Below are positions 46,216-55,764 of a stretch of DNA of 56,605 bases, piece by piece. Made by a program: the position numbers and the translations under genes. The stretch is taken from the NCBI GenBank assembly GCA_000482145.1, contig AUXH01000047.1:1-56605 (forward strand), in the 5' to 3' direction. The notes beneath the pieces were generated by a model. It was not told the origin of the DNA. It ran no database searches and saw nothing but the letters and a program-made list of their open reading frames with translations. Source of the stretch: Strigomonas culicis (lineage: Eukaryota; Euglenozoa; Kinetoplastea; Trypanosomatida; Trypanosomatidae). Positions within the stretch are counted from its first letter, which is position 1, and every line of letters starts with the position of its first letter.

Positions 46216-49200
46216 ATGTGGCGTAGAAAACTAATTGCCTCTTCTCGTTTCTATATACCTGTTCCGTTAGCCCTACTACGTGTGAAACGGTTCGACCTGG
46301 ATTTACCCACCCCGCCAAACGTCCTAGCTCGTACGCTCGTTATGCTACAGGAAGAGGCAGTCGACGAGTCGACTGTGGGCAGCAACAACCCCACCGCACA
46401 CCCTTTCTCTCACGTGTACGCGCAGTCCAGTGGGGTGGCGTTGCCGTCCTTCCTGCTGGCGCCGCGGCGGGAGCTGCACCTCTCGCGCCCCCTGCAGGAG
46501 GGCGGCCGCAGCCGCCTGCACATCCCCTCCAGCGTCTCGCTCACCATTGGCGACGTCGTCGTGCCCATACCAGACTATGCGCTGCACCCGGAGCGGGTGG
46601 CGTGGACGCCGCCCGGCATCGACCACGCGCTCGAGCCGCTGCTGCGCGCGGCGGCGGCCGCGGGCGGCACGGCGCGGCCGGTGCTGAGCCCCGCCGCGGT
46701 GAGCGCGCTGACGCTGCGGCAGGAGAACATGTTCTTCTCGCTACGCGACCCCGTGACGCGGTCGCACCTGCGCTGGCTCTGCCAAAAGGAGGCGCTTGGC
46801 CAGGACATGTGCCTCATCGGCGACCCCGGGCCCGCGATGCGCTGGCTGGTGCAGCTCTACTCCTTTCTCACGCGCCGCGAGGTGCGCGTTGTGTACCTCA
46901 ACCGCGACGTGACGGAGAGCGACCTCAAGCAGCGGCGTGAGATACGCAACGGCACGCTCGTCTACGAGGACCAGAGCGCCGTCACGGCCGCGAAGACGGG
47001 GCAGCTGCTGGTGCTGGAGGGCCTCGAACGCGTCGAGCGCAACGTGCTGCCGGTGATCAACAACCTGCTCGAGAACCGGGAGATGCACCTCGACAACGGC
47101 TCCGTGCTCATCCACCCGGCGCGCTACGACGCGCTGCTCCGCGACCTGGTGCGCGAGAAGGCGCGCCGGCAGAACGTGTCGGAGGACGTTGCACAGAAGG
47201 ACTCCTACGAGATGCGGCAGCGCGTGGAGGACGCCAAGCAGGAGCTGGAGCTGATGGGGCTCATACGCGTCTCCGAGCACTTCCGTGTCATCGGCATCAC
47301 CGTCCCCGTCCCGCCGTACGAGGGCAATCCGCTCGACCCGCCGCTGCGGTCGCGGTTCCAGTGTCTGTACGTGCGCACGCCGCTGCCCGCGGTGCCCACG
47401 TCGTCGAGCGAGATCACGGCGCGGAGCCTCTCGGGCAACATGCCCACGCCACACGAAAAGAGCAAGCAGACGCTCGCCTTGGAGAAGGCGCAGAACGAGC
47501 GCCTGGAGGCCATGACGCGCCTCCGCGTGTCCATCGATACAATCAATGCGGCCACAAGCGATTTTCAGTCCGTCAAGACGGGTGGCGGCGGCGGCGGCGG
47601 CGGTGAGGGAGAGGCCGGGGACTCATCCGGCCCTGCCGCGGCCGCGGCCACGTCGGCGCTGCAGAATATCGGCAACTACGAGCTCGGCGGCGTGCTGAAA
47701 CAGATCGCCACCTTCCCCGATCTGCCGGTCGGCGAGGCGCTGCTGCGCGGCTTTCCGTGGCACCTCTACGCCCGCCAGCTCCCCGGCGGCGGCAACGCGA
47801 GCTCCTCCGTCGGCGCGGAGGAGGTGCGCCGGCGCTTCCTGCAGTACGTGGAGGTGCTCGACCGCTGCGCGCTGGGCCTGCCCTATCTCCTGACGCCGCC
47901 GCACGAGGCGGCGCCGCGGCCCGGCAGCGCGCCCACGTCGCCGCGCGCCGCGGGCCGCCGCAGCCCCACCGGGCAGACAGCCGCGCAGCAGGCGAGCGCG
48001 GCTGTGCGCGCCGTGCTCACGTCGGTGACGGGCGGCGCGCCCGCGGCGGAGCAGAGCGCACGCGCGTACATCACCTCCGGCCAGCTCGTCGGCCAGACGG
48101 CGGGCCGACAGGCGCGCGCGGCGTTGCCCGCCGCCATCGCGCAGGCGTGCAACTACGTTGAGGTGCTGCGGCACATTCGCAGCTTCCGCTACATGGCGTC
48201 GCTGGCGGGCGGCGACGGGCCGGGCGCGGCCCACACGAAGCGTCTAGGGAACCCCTACGTCGTCGTGGCGGACGCGGTGGTCGCGACGGCGACCCACAGC
48301 GAGGCCAGCCCAGCGCGCGGCGCGGGGACCTTTACGCTGCCCATCTTCATGGGCAACAACGCGGTCCCTGCACCCGCTGCGAGCGGCCCGGAGCGCGCCA
48401 TCGTCGTGGCCGAGGCGTGCCCGTCGCCGCAGGCCATCTTCACCACGTCGCACTTCCACGTGCTGCAGACGATGCTGCAGCTGCACGCGAGCCGGCAGCA
48501 CATGGCCCTCGTGGGCCCGACCGGCTGCGGAAAGACCGCCCTCGTGCGCGAGTTTGCGCAGCTGCTCGGCTACGAGACGGAGACGACCCACCTCTACGCG
48601 GACATGACGAACAAGGACTTCTTCCAGCGGCGCACGACCGACGCGGCGACGGGCAACACGACGTGGGAGAACGCGGCGCTCGTCGACGCCGCCATCCACG
48701 GCAAGCTCGTCGTGCTCGATGGCATCGACAAGCTCCCCTTCGGCATGCTCTCCTCGCTCCAGCAGCTGCTGGTCGACCAGAACGCGAACCTCTTTGACGG
48801 CACCATGCTCAAGCCGCCGAGGGAGTACGAGATCCTCAAGGAGAAGATGAAGGTGGTCGACCACGAGACGGGGCGCGTGCTGTTTGAGCCGACGGATGAC
48901 GACATGGCCGCGCAGAGCATCTACCCCATCCACCCCGCCTTTCGTGTGATCGCCACGGCGCGGCCGCCGGGCGTGACCACGACGCAGGGGAAGCCCTTCA
49001 CCATCTCGAGCGACGTCACCGCGCTCTTCAGCGTGGTCACGATGCCGGACGCGACGGAGGCGACGCTGGAGCCCGTGCTGCAGCAGGTCGCCGCGCGCGA
49101 GACGGCTGCGGTGCAGCGCGAGGGCTTCGCGCCGCCGGCGTCGCGCGTGTCGGCCGACGTGATCCGCCGCCTGCTGCAGCTGCGCGCGGCTCTGGGGGAG

Positions 49201-52200
49201 CTGCGGCTGACGGACCACAAGATCCCGGAGCTCACGTTTCGCCAGCTGCTCCACCTCGCGCGCGGCGCGGTGCGCTACCCGCGGCACGTCGCGGTGAGCA
49301 TCGCGGCGTCGCTGCTGCTGCCACTCATGACGGGCGTCACCGCCACGCAGGTCACGACGGCGCTCGCGAACAGCGGCTTTGGCAGCGGCAAGGAGCTGGT
49401 AGAGGAGGTGCTCGTGGCGGGCGCCAGCAGCGGCACGGACCGCGTCTTCGCTGTGGCGGAGACGCCGGTGCTCCGCTTCACGCGCGTGTACACGCAAAAG
49501 GAGCTGGCCCTCGTGCCCTTCGTGACGGGCTTCTACCCGAACAAGGTGCACGAGGCGATCATCGCCTGGCTCGGCAAGCAGTACGCGATGGGGAGCAATA
49601 TCCTCCTCATCGGCAACCAGGGCGTCGGCAAGAACAAGGTGGTGGACGCGTTTCTCGCGCGGGTGCAGGTGCCTCGGCACTACATCCAGCTGCACCGCGA
49701 CACGACCGTCGGCAGCCTCACCATCAACCCGACGGTGGAGGGCGGACGGGTGCGCTGGGAGGACTCGCCGCTCGTGAAGGCGGTGCAGCAGGGCCACTGC
49801 CTCGTCGTGGACGAGATCGACAAGGCCTCCGTGGAGGTGGTGCAGGTGCTCAAGGGGCTCATCGAGGACCACGAGATGCGCCTCGGCGACGGGCGACAGA
49901 TTGTGTCGCAGGCCTTCTTCGACTTCACGAAGGGCCGCAGCCGCGACACGTCCAACATGATCGCCATCCACCCCGACTTTCGCATGATTGTCCTGGCAAA
50001 CCCACCGGGCTTTCCATTCCACGGCAACGACTTCTTCCGCGAGTGCGGCGACCTCTTCTCTTCCTACGTGATGGGCAACCCCGACTTCGAGTCGCAGCTC
50101 AAGGTGCTCATGGCGTATGCGCCCAACATCCCGACGCGCGTGCTGACGCCGCTCATCGCGGCCTTTGAGAAGCTTCAGGAGGCCTTCCGCGAGGGCAACA
50201 TCACGTACCCATTCTCGCTGCGTGAGCTGATTGCGGTCGTCAAGCACATGCACCGCTACCCACAGGACGGCATCTACGCGGCGCTCAACAACGTGTTCAA
50301 CTTCGACGCCCGCGACGACAACACGCTGCGGCTCGTGCGCCAGGTGCTGTACCACTACGTCACGCAGCCGATGCAGCGCAGCGGCGGCATGAAGAAGGCG
50401 TTTCCGTTTCACGCGGCGCTGCCGATGCCGCACCAGCCGCTCCCCGCGCTGCAGCCCCTCCCGCTCCCAAGGGCGAAGGGCGCGGCGTCCTTCGCGACGC
50501 CGCTGACGGCCGCCGTGCTGCACGACGAGCGTGCGGTGCGGGCGGCGGTCGTCGCCGCGGCGGCCAGCGCGGCGCCGGCCACGTGCTGGAAGACGAACTA
50601 CCCCGAGAGCGCCTTCGCGGCCACCGCGCGGCCGCAGGGGGACCAAGCGCACGCGTCGGACTGGTACACGGAGTGGTGCGGCGCGCAGCAGATGCCCTTC
50701 CTCGTCCCGCAGACAGACACCGTGCTCGCCGTGACGCCGGTCGGCCGCTACGGCGAGGACGGCGCCGCCAGCCACCTCGTCTCCTTCCTCGTGCGCCGCG
50801 CGGCGGCGGCAGGGGGCGGCGGCGCGCGGCCGCGGCTGCTGCTCGCGACGGCGCACCTCCCGCCCACCTCGATGGACGCGACCGCCGTGACGAGCGTCTT
50901 CGCCAGCCTCGCGGCGCGGGGGTGGCCGGTCGGCGAGGTGCACTGGGTGGATCTCACGCCCCACCTGCCGGCGGCCGCCGCCGCGGAGGACGACGTCGCG
51001 TTGGAGGACTTCCGCATGGCGCCGCATGCAGCGCTGTGGCAGACGGCGGAGGGAGACGCGGGCTGGCCCCCGTCCGCCTCCGTGGCCGGCGTGCGGCGCG
51101 TCGCGGCCGGCGACGGCGCGAGCGCGGCGTCACCGCCCGTCGCCTTGGTGCGTCACCGCGGCACGCGCGCGCTGACGCTCGTGGACCTGATGGCGGGCAC
51201 CCTCCCGGAGCTGGCGCTGCCCACGGACAGCGCGGGTGTGCCCCTCGCGGCCGCGGCCGCGCCGCCGGCAGAGCAGGCGCGCCCCTTCGCCGTGGCCAAC
51301 GCGGTGGTGACGCTGCCGCTGCAGCGCCTCGCGTCCCCCGCGGACGCGGACGCGCCGCTGGGGGTCGCGACCGCGGACGCGATGGATGGCATCTTCGCCT
51401 ACGGGGCGCGCGACAGGAACACGCTGTACGTGCTCGTGCGGGGACAGGTCGTGGAGGTCACCCTGCCGCACGCCGTGGAGGACGCCTACTTTTTCTCGCC
51501 TCAGCTCGCCATGGTGACGCTGCGCGACCGCCACGCCGCGGAAGGCGCGGCGCGCGGCGTGCTCAAGCTGGTCGTGCGCGCCGCCGGTGTCGTCGCGAGC
51601 TTCGCGCGGCTGCCGTCCGGCATGAAGGCGTCGATCGTCGACGTGGTGGCCGACGCGGGCGACACCACAGACACGCTGCAGCCGGAGGACCTCCTGCGGT
51701 CCGTGTGGGTGGAGGGGCGGGTGGACGGGTCGGGGCTGGTGCGCAGCGCGGCCGGCGGCGCCCCGTCGGACATCCACTACATGGTGGTGGAGGCCGCGGA
51801 CGCGGAGGCGCTCCAGCTCCGCCTGTACCCGCGTCCGTCCGAGTGGGGCGGCGGCGCGCCCGTCGCGACGTACGTCGACCGCCAGCACCACCAGCTGGTG
51901 CAGCACTACACGCGCGCGGGCGCCGGCGCCGCCGGCGCCACGACGGCGGTGGCCGTCATGGACACGGCGGAGCACACGCAGCGCACCCTCGCCGCGCTCA
52001 CCTCGGGCACCGACCGCTTCAGCCTCAACACCGCGCGCGGCACTGGGTACGCCTACGCGCAGGAGACGGGCCAGCTCAGCGCCGCGGACATGGACATCGA
52101 GCGGGTGCAGCAGCGCTACAAGGACTGGAGCACGTTCCTGAACGGCTCCGCGGCGGACGTCGGCCTGGGGGCGAGCGCGGAGGCGGAGGCGCACGTGAAG

Positions 52201-53304
52201 GACTACAAGATGGAGTACAGCAAGTCGCGCTACGAGCCGTCGGGGTCGCTCAAGCACGGGCAGGTGGACGACAAGGAGCACCACGGCGGCAACACGTGGG
52301 CGGGCGGCACCGGCGGCACCGACACGGCGGGGCTCGGCGGCCTCGTCGGGCCCTACCGCCTGGACAAGGGCAACCCGGTGCACCAGGTGTCTGACGAGGA
52401 CAAGAAGAAGGTGCCCCAGCACATCATCGAGGAGGCAAAGCGGATGGGCAAGGAGGCGCTGCAGCAGCGGCTGGCCGAGATCGGCATGTCCGAGAACGAG
52501 TACCGCTCCTACAAGCAGTTCCACGAGCGTGTCGGGCCCTCCATCGCGCAGCTGCGCACGCTGCTGATGGGCCTCAAGGCGGCCGAGGGCGAGCGCACGT
52601 GGCTCAAGGGGCAGACGGACGGCATCTGGGACGACCGGAAGCTCGTGGAGGGCATCGTCGGAGACAAGAACGTGTACAAGCGGCGCGTGGACTCGAAGGA
52701 CCAGAACCCTTTCCAGCAGAGACACAAGAAGCGCGTGCTCTTTGTGCTCGACGTGAGCGCGAGCATGTACCGCTTCGAGGGCATGGACCAGCGGCTCACC
52801 AAGCTGCTCGAGTCGACCGTCATGGTCATGGAGGCCTTCGCCGGCTTCGAGCAGAAGATTGACTACGCGATGGTGGGCCACAACGGCGACAGCGACTGCA
52901 TCCCGCTCGTCGACTTTGGCGCGCCGCCGGCGAACCAGCGCGAGCGGCTCACCATCTGCGAGAAGATGGTGGCCTACTCGCAGTACTGCTGGGCGGGCGA
53001 CAACACGGTCGAGGCGATGCGCCACAGCCTCGACCTTGTGACGGCGCAGAAGGGCGACTCCTACTTTGTTTTTGTCATCAGCGACGCGAACCTGCGGCGC
53101 TACGGCATCCAGCCGAGCGAGCTCTCGGCCATCATCAAGAGCAAGCCGGAGGTGCAGATGTTCTGCATCTTCATCGCCTCCCTCGGCGCGCAGGCCTCCA
53201 CGCTGCAGCGGCAGCTGCCGGCCGGGCACGGCTACGAGTGCATGCGCACCGACACGCTGCCGCAGGTGCTGCGGCAGATTTTCACCTCGGTCAATTTGCT
53301 CTAG
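46216..53304 (+). CDS. VWA8: VWA8-type mitochondrial AAA ATPase with von Willebrand A domain
   Basis: The 2362-residue product begins with an Arg-rich amphipathic segment (MWRRKLIASSRFYIP) typical of a mitochondrial presequence. It carries three dynein/midasin-type AAA modules. The first (~195-330) has a degenerate Walker A, GDPGPAMR, without the lysine. The second (~765) has intact GPTGCGKT and Walker B VVLDGIDK. The third (~1130) has GNQGVGKN and VVDEIDK. A long Ala/Gly-rich region (~1400-2090) precedes the C-terminal VWA domain (~2173-2361) with the MIDAS motif DVSAS and the FVISDANLRRYGI strand, characteristic of VWA8. Human VWA8 has 1905 residues, so this one is longer, mainly in the Ala-rich parts. 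VWA8 is a matrix-facing inner-membrane-associated ATPase whose substrates are poorly known. Start choice is explained under the acceptor. Confidence 0.95.
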   Translation: MWRRKLIASSRFYIPVPLALLRVKRFDLDLPTPPNVLARTLVMLQEEAVDESTVGSNNPTAHPFSHVYAQSSGVALPSFLLAPRRELHLSRPLQEGGRSRLHIPSSVSLTIGDVVVPIPDYALHPERVAWTPPGIDHALEPLLRAAAAAGGTARPVLSPAAVSALTLRQENMFFSLRDPVTRSHLRWLCQKEALGQDMCLIGDPGPAMRWLVQLYSFLTRREVRVVYLNRDVTESDLKQRREIRNGTLVYEDQSAVTAAKTGQLLVLEGLERVERNVLPVINNLLENREMHLDNGSVLIHPARYDALLRDLVREKARRQNVSEDVAQKDSYEMRQRVEDAKQELELMGLIRVSEHFRVIGITVPVPPYEGNPLDPPLRSRFQCLYVRTPLPAVPTSSSEITARSLSGNMPTPHEKSKQTLALEKAQNERLEAMTRLRVSIDTINAATSDFQSVKTGGGGGGGGEGEAGDSSGPAAAAATSALQNIGNYELGGVLKQIATFPDLPVGEALLRGFPWHLYARQLPGGGNASSSVGAEEVRRRFLQYVEVLDRCALGLPYLLTPPHEAAPRPGSAPTSPRAAGRRSPTGQTAAQQASAAVRAVLTSVTGGAPAAEQSARAYITSGQLVGQTAGRQARAALPAAIAQACNYVEVLRHIRSFRYMASLAGGDGPGAAHTKRLGNPYVVVADAVVATATHSEASPARGAGTFTLPIFMGNNAVPAPAASGPERAIVVAEACPSPQAIFTTSHFHVLQTMLQLHASRQHMALVGPTGCGKTALVREFAQLLGYETETTHLYADMTNKDFFQRRTTDAATGNTTWENAALVDAAIHGKLVVLDGIDKLPFGMLSSLQQLLVDQNANLFDGTMLKPPREYEILKEKMKVVDHETGRVLFEPTDDDMAAQSIYPIHPAFRVIATARPPGVTTTQGKPFTISSDVTALFSVVTMPDATEATLEPVLQQVAARETAAVQREGFAPPASRVSADVIRRLLQLRAALGELRLTDHKIPELTFRQLLHLARGAVRYPRHVAVSIAASLLLPLMTGVTATQVTTALANSGFGSGKELVEEVLVAGASSGTDRVFAVAETPVLRFTRVYTQKELALVPFVTGFYPNKVHEAIIAWLGKQYAMGSNILLIGNQGVGKNKVVDAFLARVQVPRHYIQLHRDTTVGSLTINPTVEGGRVRWEDSPLVKAVQQGHCLVVDEIDKASVEVVQVLKGLIEDHEMRLGDGRQIVSQAFFDFTKGRSRDTSNMIAIHPDFRMIVLANPPGFPFHGNDFFRECGDLFSSYVMGNPDFESQLKVLMAYAPNIPTRVLTPLIAAFEKLQEAFREGNITYPFSLRELIAVVKHMHRYPQDGIYAALNNVFNFDARDDNTLRLVRQVLYHYVTQPMQRSGGMKKAFPFHAALPMPHQPLPALQPLPLPRAKGAASFATPLTAAVLHDERAVRAAVVAAAASAAPATCWKTNYPESAFAATARPQGDQAHASDWYTEWCGAQQMPFLVPQTDTVLAVTPVGRYGEDGAASHLVSFLVRRAAAAGGGGARPRLLLATAHLPPTSMDATAVTSVFASLAARGWPVGEVHWVDLTPHLPAAAAAEDDVALEDFRMAPHAALWQTAEGDAGWPPSASVAGVRRVAAGDGASAASPPVALVRHRGTRALTLVDLMAGTLPELALPTDSAGVPLAAAAAPPAEQARPFAVANAVVTLPLQRLASPADADAPLGVATADAMDGIFAYGARDRNTLYVLVRGQVVEVTLPHAVEDAYFFSPQLAMVTLRDRHAAEGAARGVLKLVVRAAGVVASFARLPSGMKASIVDVVADAGDTTDTLQPEDLLRSVWVEGRVDGSGLVRSAAGGAPSDIHYMVVEAADAEALQLRLYPRPSEWGGGAPVATYVDRQHHQLVQHYTRAGAGAAGATTAVAVMDTAEHTQRTLAALTSGTDRFSLNTARGTGYAYAQETGQLSAADMDIERVQQRYKDWSTFLNGSAADVGLGASAEAEAHVKDYKMEYSKSRYEPSGSLKHGQVDDKEHHGGNTWAGGTGGTDTAGLGGLVGPYRLDKGNPVHQVSDEDKKKVPQHIIEEAKRMGKEALQQRLAEIGMSENEYRSYKQFHERVGPSIAQLRTLLMGLKAAEGERTWLKGQTDGIWDDRKLVEGIVGDKNVYKRRVDSKDQNPFQQRHKKRVLFVLDVSASMYRFEGMDQRLTKLLESTVMVMEAFAGFEQKIDYAMVGHNGDSDCIPLVDFGAPPANQRERLTICEKMVAYSQYCWAGDNTVEAMRHSLDLVTAQKGDSYFVFVISDANLRRYGIQPSELSAIIKSKPEVQMFCIFIASLGAQASTLQRQLPAGHGYECMRTDTLPQVLRQIFTSVNLL

Positions 53305-53596
53305 CGTGAACCGCACACACCATAGATGGGCATCCTCACACGCGTTGCTTTCTTTGGCTTTCTACAGATCGCTTGACTTAAAAAAAAAAAAATATCATAA
53401 GATTATTGACTCTCTCTCTCTCTCTACAATGATAGCGCATTTTTTAATCTAACTTGTTGCCAGCGGTTGTCTCCATGATTTTTATCCTTGCTATAGAAAA
53501 AAAAAAAGACATGCTCACTAGTGCGCGTGGTGCCACACACAACGAGCTTGTTTTATTGTTTCTTGTTCCCTTCAACTAAACCACTGTACGTGCACA

Positions 53597-53627
<31 letters not shown>

Positions 53628-53687
53628 CTTGAGCGGTAGCCATTTTTGCACGCATACGTATAGAAAGAGAGAACCCACGGTCGTCAC
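53305..53687. other. Intergenic spacer with TC repeats
   Basis: Spacer with A/T runs and two TC dinucleotide tracts (53411-53425 and 53602-53627). I see no gene. Confidence 0.6.
53602..53633 (+). promoter_or_regulatory. TC microsatellite serving as splice-acceptor tract
   Basis: Thirteen TC units (53602-53627) are followed by AG at 53632-53633 and a 54-nt ATG-free leader to 53688. The microsatellite itself probably acts as the polypyrimidine tract. Confidence 0.6.
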
Positions 53688-54623
53688 ATGAGCGAGGCTG
53701 AGCAGCTGGCGGAGATCAAGCGTCTCCTCGTCTTCAGCGCCGCGTCGCACGCGAACCCCTTCCACGTGCTGCAGCTCGACCTGGACACGTGCGCCTTCGC
53801 GGACGTCAGCAAGCAGTACCGCCGCATCGCGCTGCTGCTGCACCCCGACAAGTGCTCGCTCGCCCACGCGACGGACGCCTTCCAGGTCGCGGAGAAGTCC
53901 TACAAGAGCATCAACAACGAGATTGTCTTCCAGCGGCTGAAGGACGCCCACGCGAAGAAGAAGGAGCAGGCGACGCACACGTCGACCGGCCCGGCCGCGC
54001 GCGGCGGCGGCGCGGCGCCCGCCGCCCCACGCGCGGCCGACGACCTGCCGCCGATTCCCTTCGGCACGCTCTCGCTCCTCGCGGCGAGCGGGCTGTCCAC
54101 GGAGGCGCAGAAGCGGGCCGAGATCGCGCGCATCCTGCGCTGCAAGCCGAGCGACTACTTCCACATCCTCGACGTAGACCCCGACACGGCCGACGTGGCC
54201 GCCGTCGCGCGGCGCTACCGCCGCATGGCGCAGGCACTGCACCCCGACAAGTGCGACCTGCCGCACGTGACGGCCGCCTTCACCGTCTTTGAGCGCGCCC
54301 ACAAGGAGCTCAGCGACGACAAGAAGCTCATCCGCCTCAAGGTCGGCTTCCTGCAGCAGCGCCAGCGCGAGGCGGCGGTCGCGGCCGAGACGGCGCGCCG
54401 CGCCGCCGCGCCGACGAGCCGCTACGCCACGCTGGATGCCGAGGGGCGGCGCGAGGTGCGCAAGCGCGAGAACCTGCAGGAGATGCAGCTCGAGGCCGCG
54501 CGCCTCGCCGAGGACGCGGACCGCAAGCGCCGCAAGGTCGAGAAGGAGACCGCCGAGAAGAACGAGCTGTCGGCCGAGCTGGAGCGGCAGCGCAAGGAGT
54601 GGAAGGAGATGGACCTGTTCTAG
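53688..54623 (+). CDS. DNAJC8-like protein with two J domains
   Basis: The 311-residue protein has a J domain at ~22-85 (NPFHVLQLDLDTCAFADV; HPDK at 52-55) and a second at ~158-220 (DYFHILDVDPDTADVAAV; HPDK at 185-188). Both HPD motifs are intact, so both could stimulate Hsp70 ATPase. An Ala/Gly-rich linker separates them. The C-terminal ~90 residues form a long Arg/Glu/Lys-rich helix, as in DNAJC8/SPF31, a spliceosome-associated J protein with a single J domain. The two J domains resemble each other (YRRIALLLHPDKC versus YRRMAQALHPDKC), suggesting internal duplication. This is the last + strand gene before the convergent strand-switch region. Confidence 0.88.
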   Translation: MSEAEQLAEIKRLLVFSAASHANPFHVLQLDLDTCAFADVSKQYRRIALLLHPDKCSLAHATDAFQVAEKSYKSINNEIVFQRLKDAHAKKKEQATHTSTGPAARGGGAAPAAPRAADDLPPIPFGTLSLLAASGLSTEAQKRAEIARILRCKPSDYFHILDVDPDTADVAAVARRYRRMAQALHPDKCDLPHVTAAFTVFERAHKELSDDKKLIRLKVGFLQQRQREAAVAAETARRAAAPTSRYATLDAEGRREVRKRENLQEMQLEAARLAEDADRKRRKVEKETAEKNELSAELERQRKEWKEMDLF

Positions 54624-54785
54624 ACGTGTAATCTGTTTTTCTGTACTATACATCTCCCAACCACCACCAGAGCAACAAAAACACCCCTGAATGGGCGCGG
54701 GCTTTTGATGTGTTTTGAAAAGAAACTGTTTTTCAGTGTCCTCCTCCCCCCCCCTCCCTCTTTACGCAAGCAAGAAAACAAAAAG

Positions 54786-55105
54786 ATGCCGACGGCGGGG
54801 TTCGGTCAGGCCGCTACCCAGGGTCCTAAGGCTTCCCCCTGGCGGCGGGGGATAGGGGCGCGGGGAGCCGTGCTTCCCCTGCGCGGGAGGGTAAGGAGGC
54901 CCCTACCTCTGGCCCGACGGGCTCCGTCCCCAGGGAGGTGGCGCGCTCAGGGGCCCCCTAGCGGCGTGGTTTAGGGACGTAGGGAGCCGTGCCCCTCCCC
55001 CCCTGCGTAGGGGTGTTGAGGGGTTCTGCCCCTGGTCCCAAGGACTCCCTCCTCGGGGAGGCAGCGCGCACGCCCGCCGCTCCTAGCGCCGTGGTTGCGG
55101 TTGGG
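54786..55105. repeat. GC-rich degenerate tandem repeat, about 122 bp period
   Basis: Three related units can be aligned by the start CTACC/CTGCC followed by GGTCC-AAGG-CTCC-like blocks at 54814, 54903 and 55026. The block GGGAGCCGTG occurs at corresponding places in two units (near 54864 and 54982). Another shared block, CCTAGCG(G/C)CGTGG, occurs near 54957 and 55082. The first unit is shorter by about 33 nt. Flanks are AT-rich, so the boundary is abrupt. It matches no rRNA, tRNA or mobile element that I know. Confidence 0.75.
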
Positions 55106-55452
55106 ATCCTAAGAAGAGCAAAAAGAAAAGAGAGGGGTGGAGAGAAAGCAACACTATTTTGACGCGTCAATTATAGAGCGGTTGAGCCACTGGTGTTGCG
55201 GTTGAAGCAGCACGAGCGCAGAAGTCATAGAGATCCTCATGACTGTCATCCTCTTGTCGTACTAGTCTAGTGTGAAAACCTAAAAAATGAAGGATTTGTT
55301 TTGTTTGTTTTCCTTTCTTGTTTACATTTCTTTCTCTTGTTTATATACCCAAGTGTTGTGTTAGCATGGGAAGCGGCAAACAGGCGTCGTACACATACAC
55401 ACAAAGAGGAACTGAGAAAAAAGTTAGCGGAATTATTGTGAATTATTCCGTG

Positions 55453-55470
55453 CTCTCTCTCTCTCTCTCT
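55453..55470. repeat. (CT)n microsatellite
   Basis: Nine CT units in the strand-switch region, on the actin side. Confidence 0.9.
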
Positions 55471-55764
55471 TTGTTAACCGGGGGCATACAGGAACAGAAT
55501 CCAAAAAAAGAAAAAAAGAGAGAAATGAGAAAAGTGAAAAAAAAAATTAAGAATCAAGTTTTAAAAAAAAAATGGTAATCACCATTAAAGAAATGAACAA
55601 GACAAACCAAAGAAAAAAATGAAGGAAAACACCGCCATGTGCTGTTGCTGTCTTTACGGAAGAAGAAAAAAAGTTCGTTTGTCCTTTTTTTTTAGTTCTT
55701 CTGCATTTACATTCAATCTCTTTATTCTTATTTATGGTCACCTTTCGGAACACGCAAAAACTCC

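Larger units (their letters stand above)
54624..55764. other. Convergent strand-switch region
   Basis: The + strand unit ends at 54623 and the actin gene runs in the opposite direction from the right, so two polycistronic units meet here. In trypanosomatids such regions are usually sites of transcription termination, often with base J or H3 variants, and sometimes hold tRNA genes. I found no convincing tRNA. The region contains a GC-rich tandem repeat (54786-55105) flanked by AT-rich, A-run-rich DNA, and a CT tract at 55453-55470. Confidence 0.75.

Noticed and set aside
48244..51027. 927-codon open frame on the complement strand inside the VWA8 gene
   Set aside because: It is an Arg/His/Val-rich product of the GC-rich codons on the opposite strand and lies wholly within a gene with clear domain matches.
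51130..53316. 728-codon open frame on the complement strand
   Set aside because: It overlaps the VWA8 gene, including the VWA domain, has biased composition and no recognisable motif.
54798..54813. tRNA B-box-like string in the strand-switch region
   Set aside because: It only partly matches the GGTTCGANNCC consensus, and no cloverleaf or A box is found upstream at the right distance.
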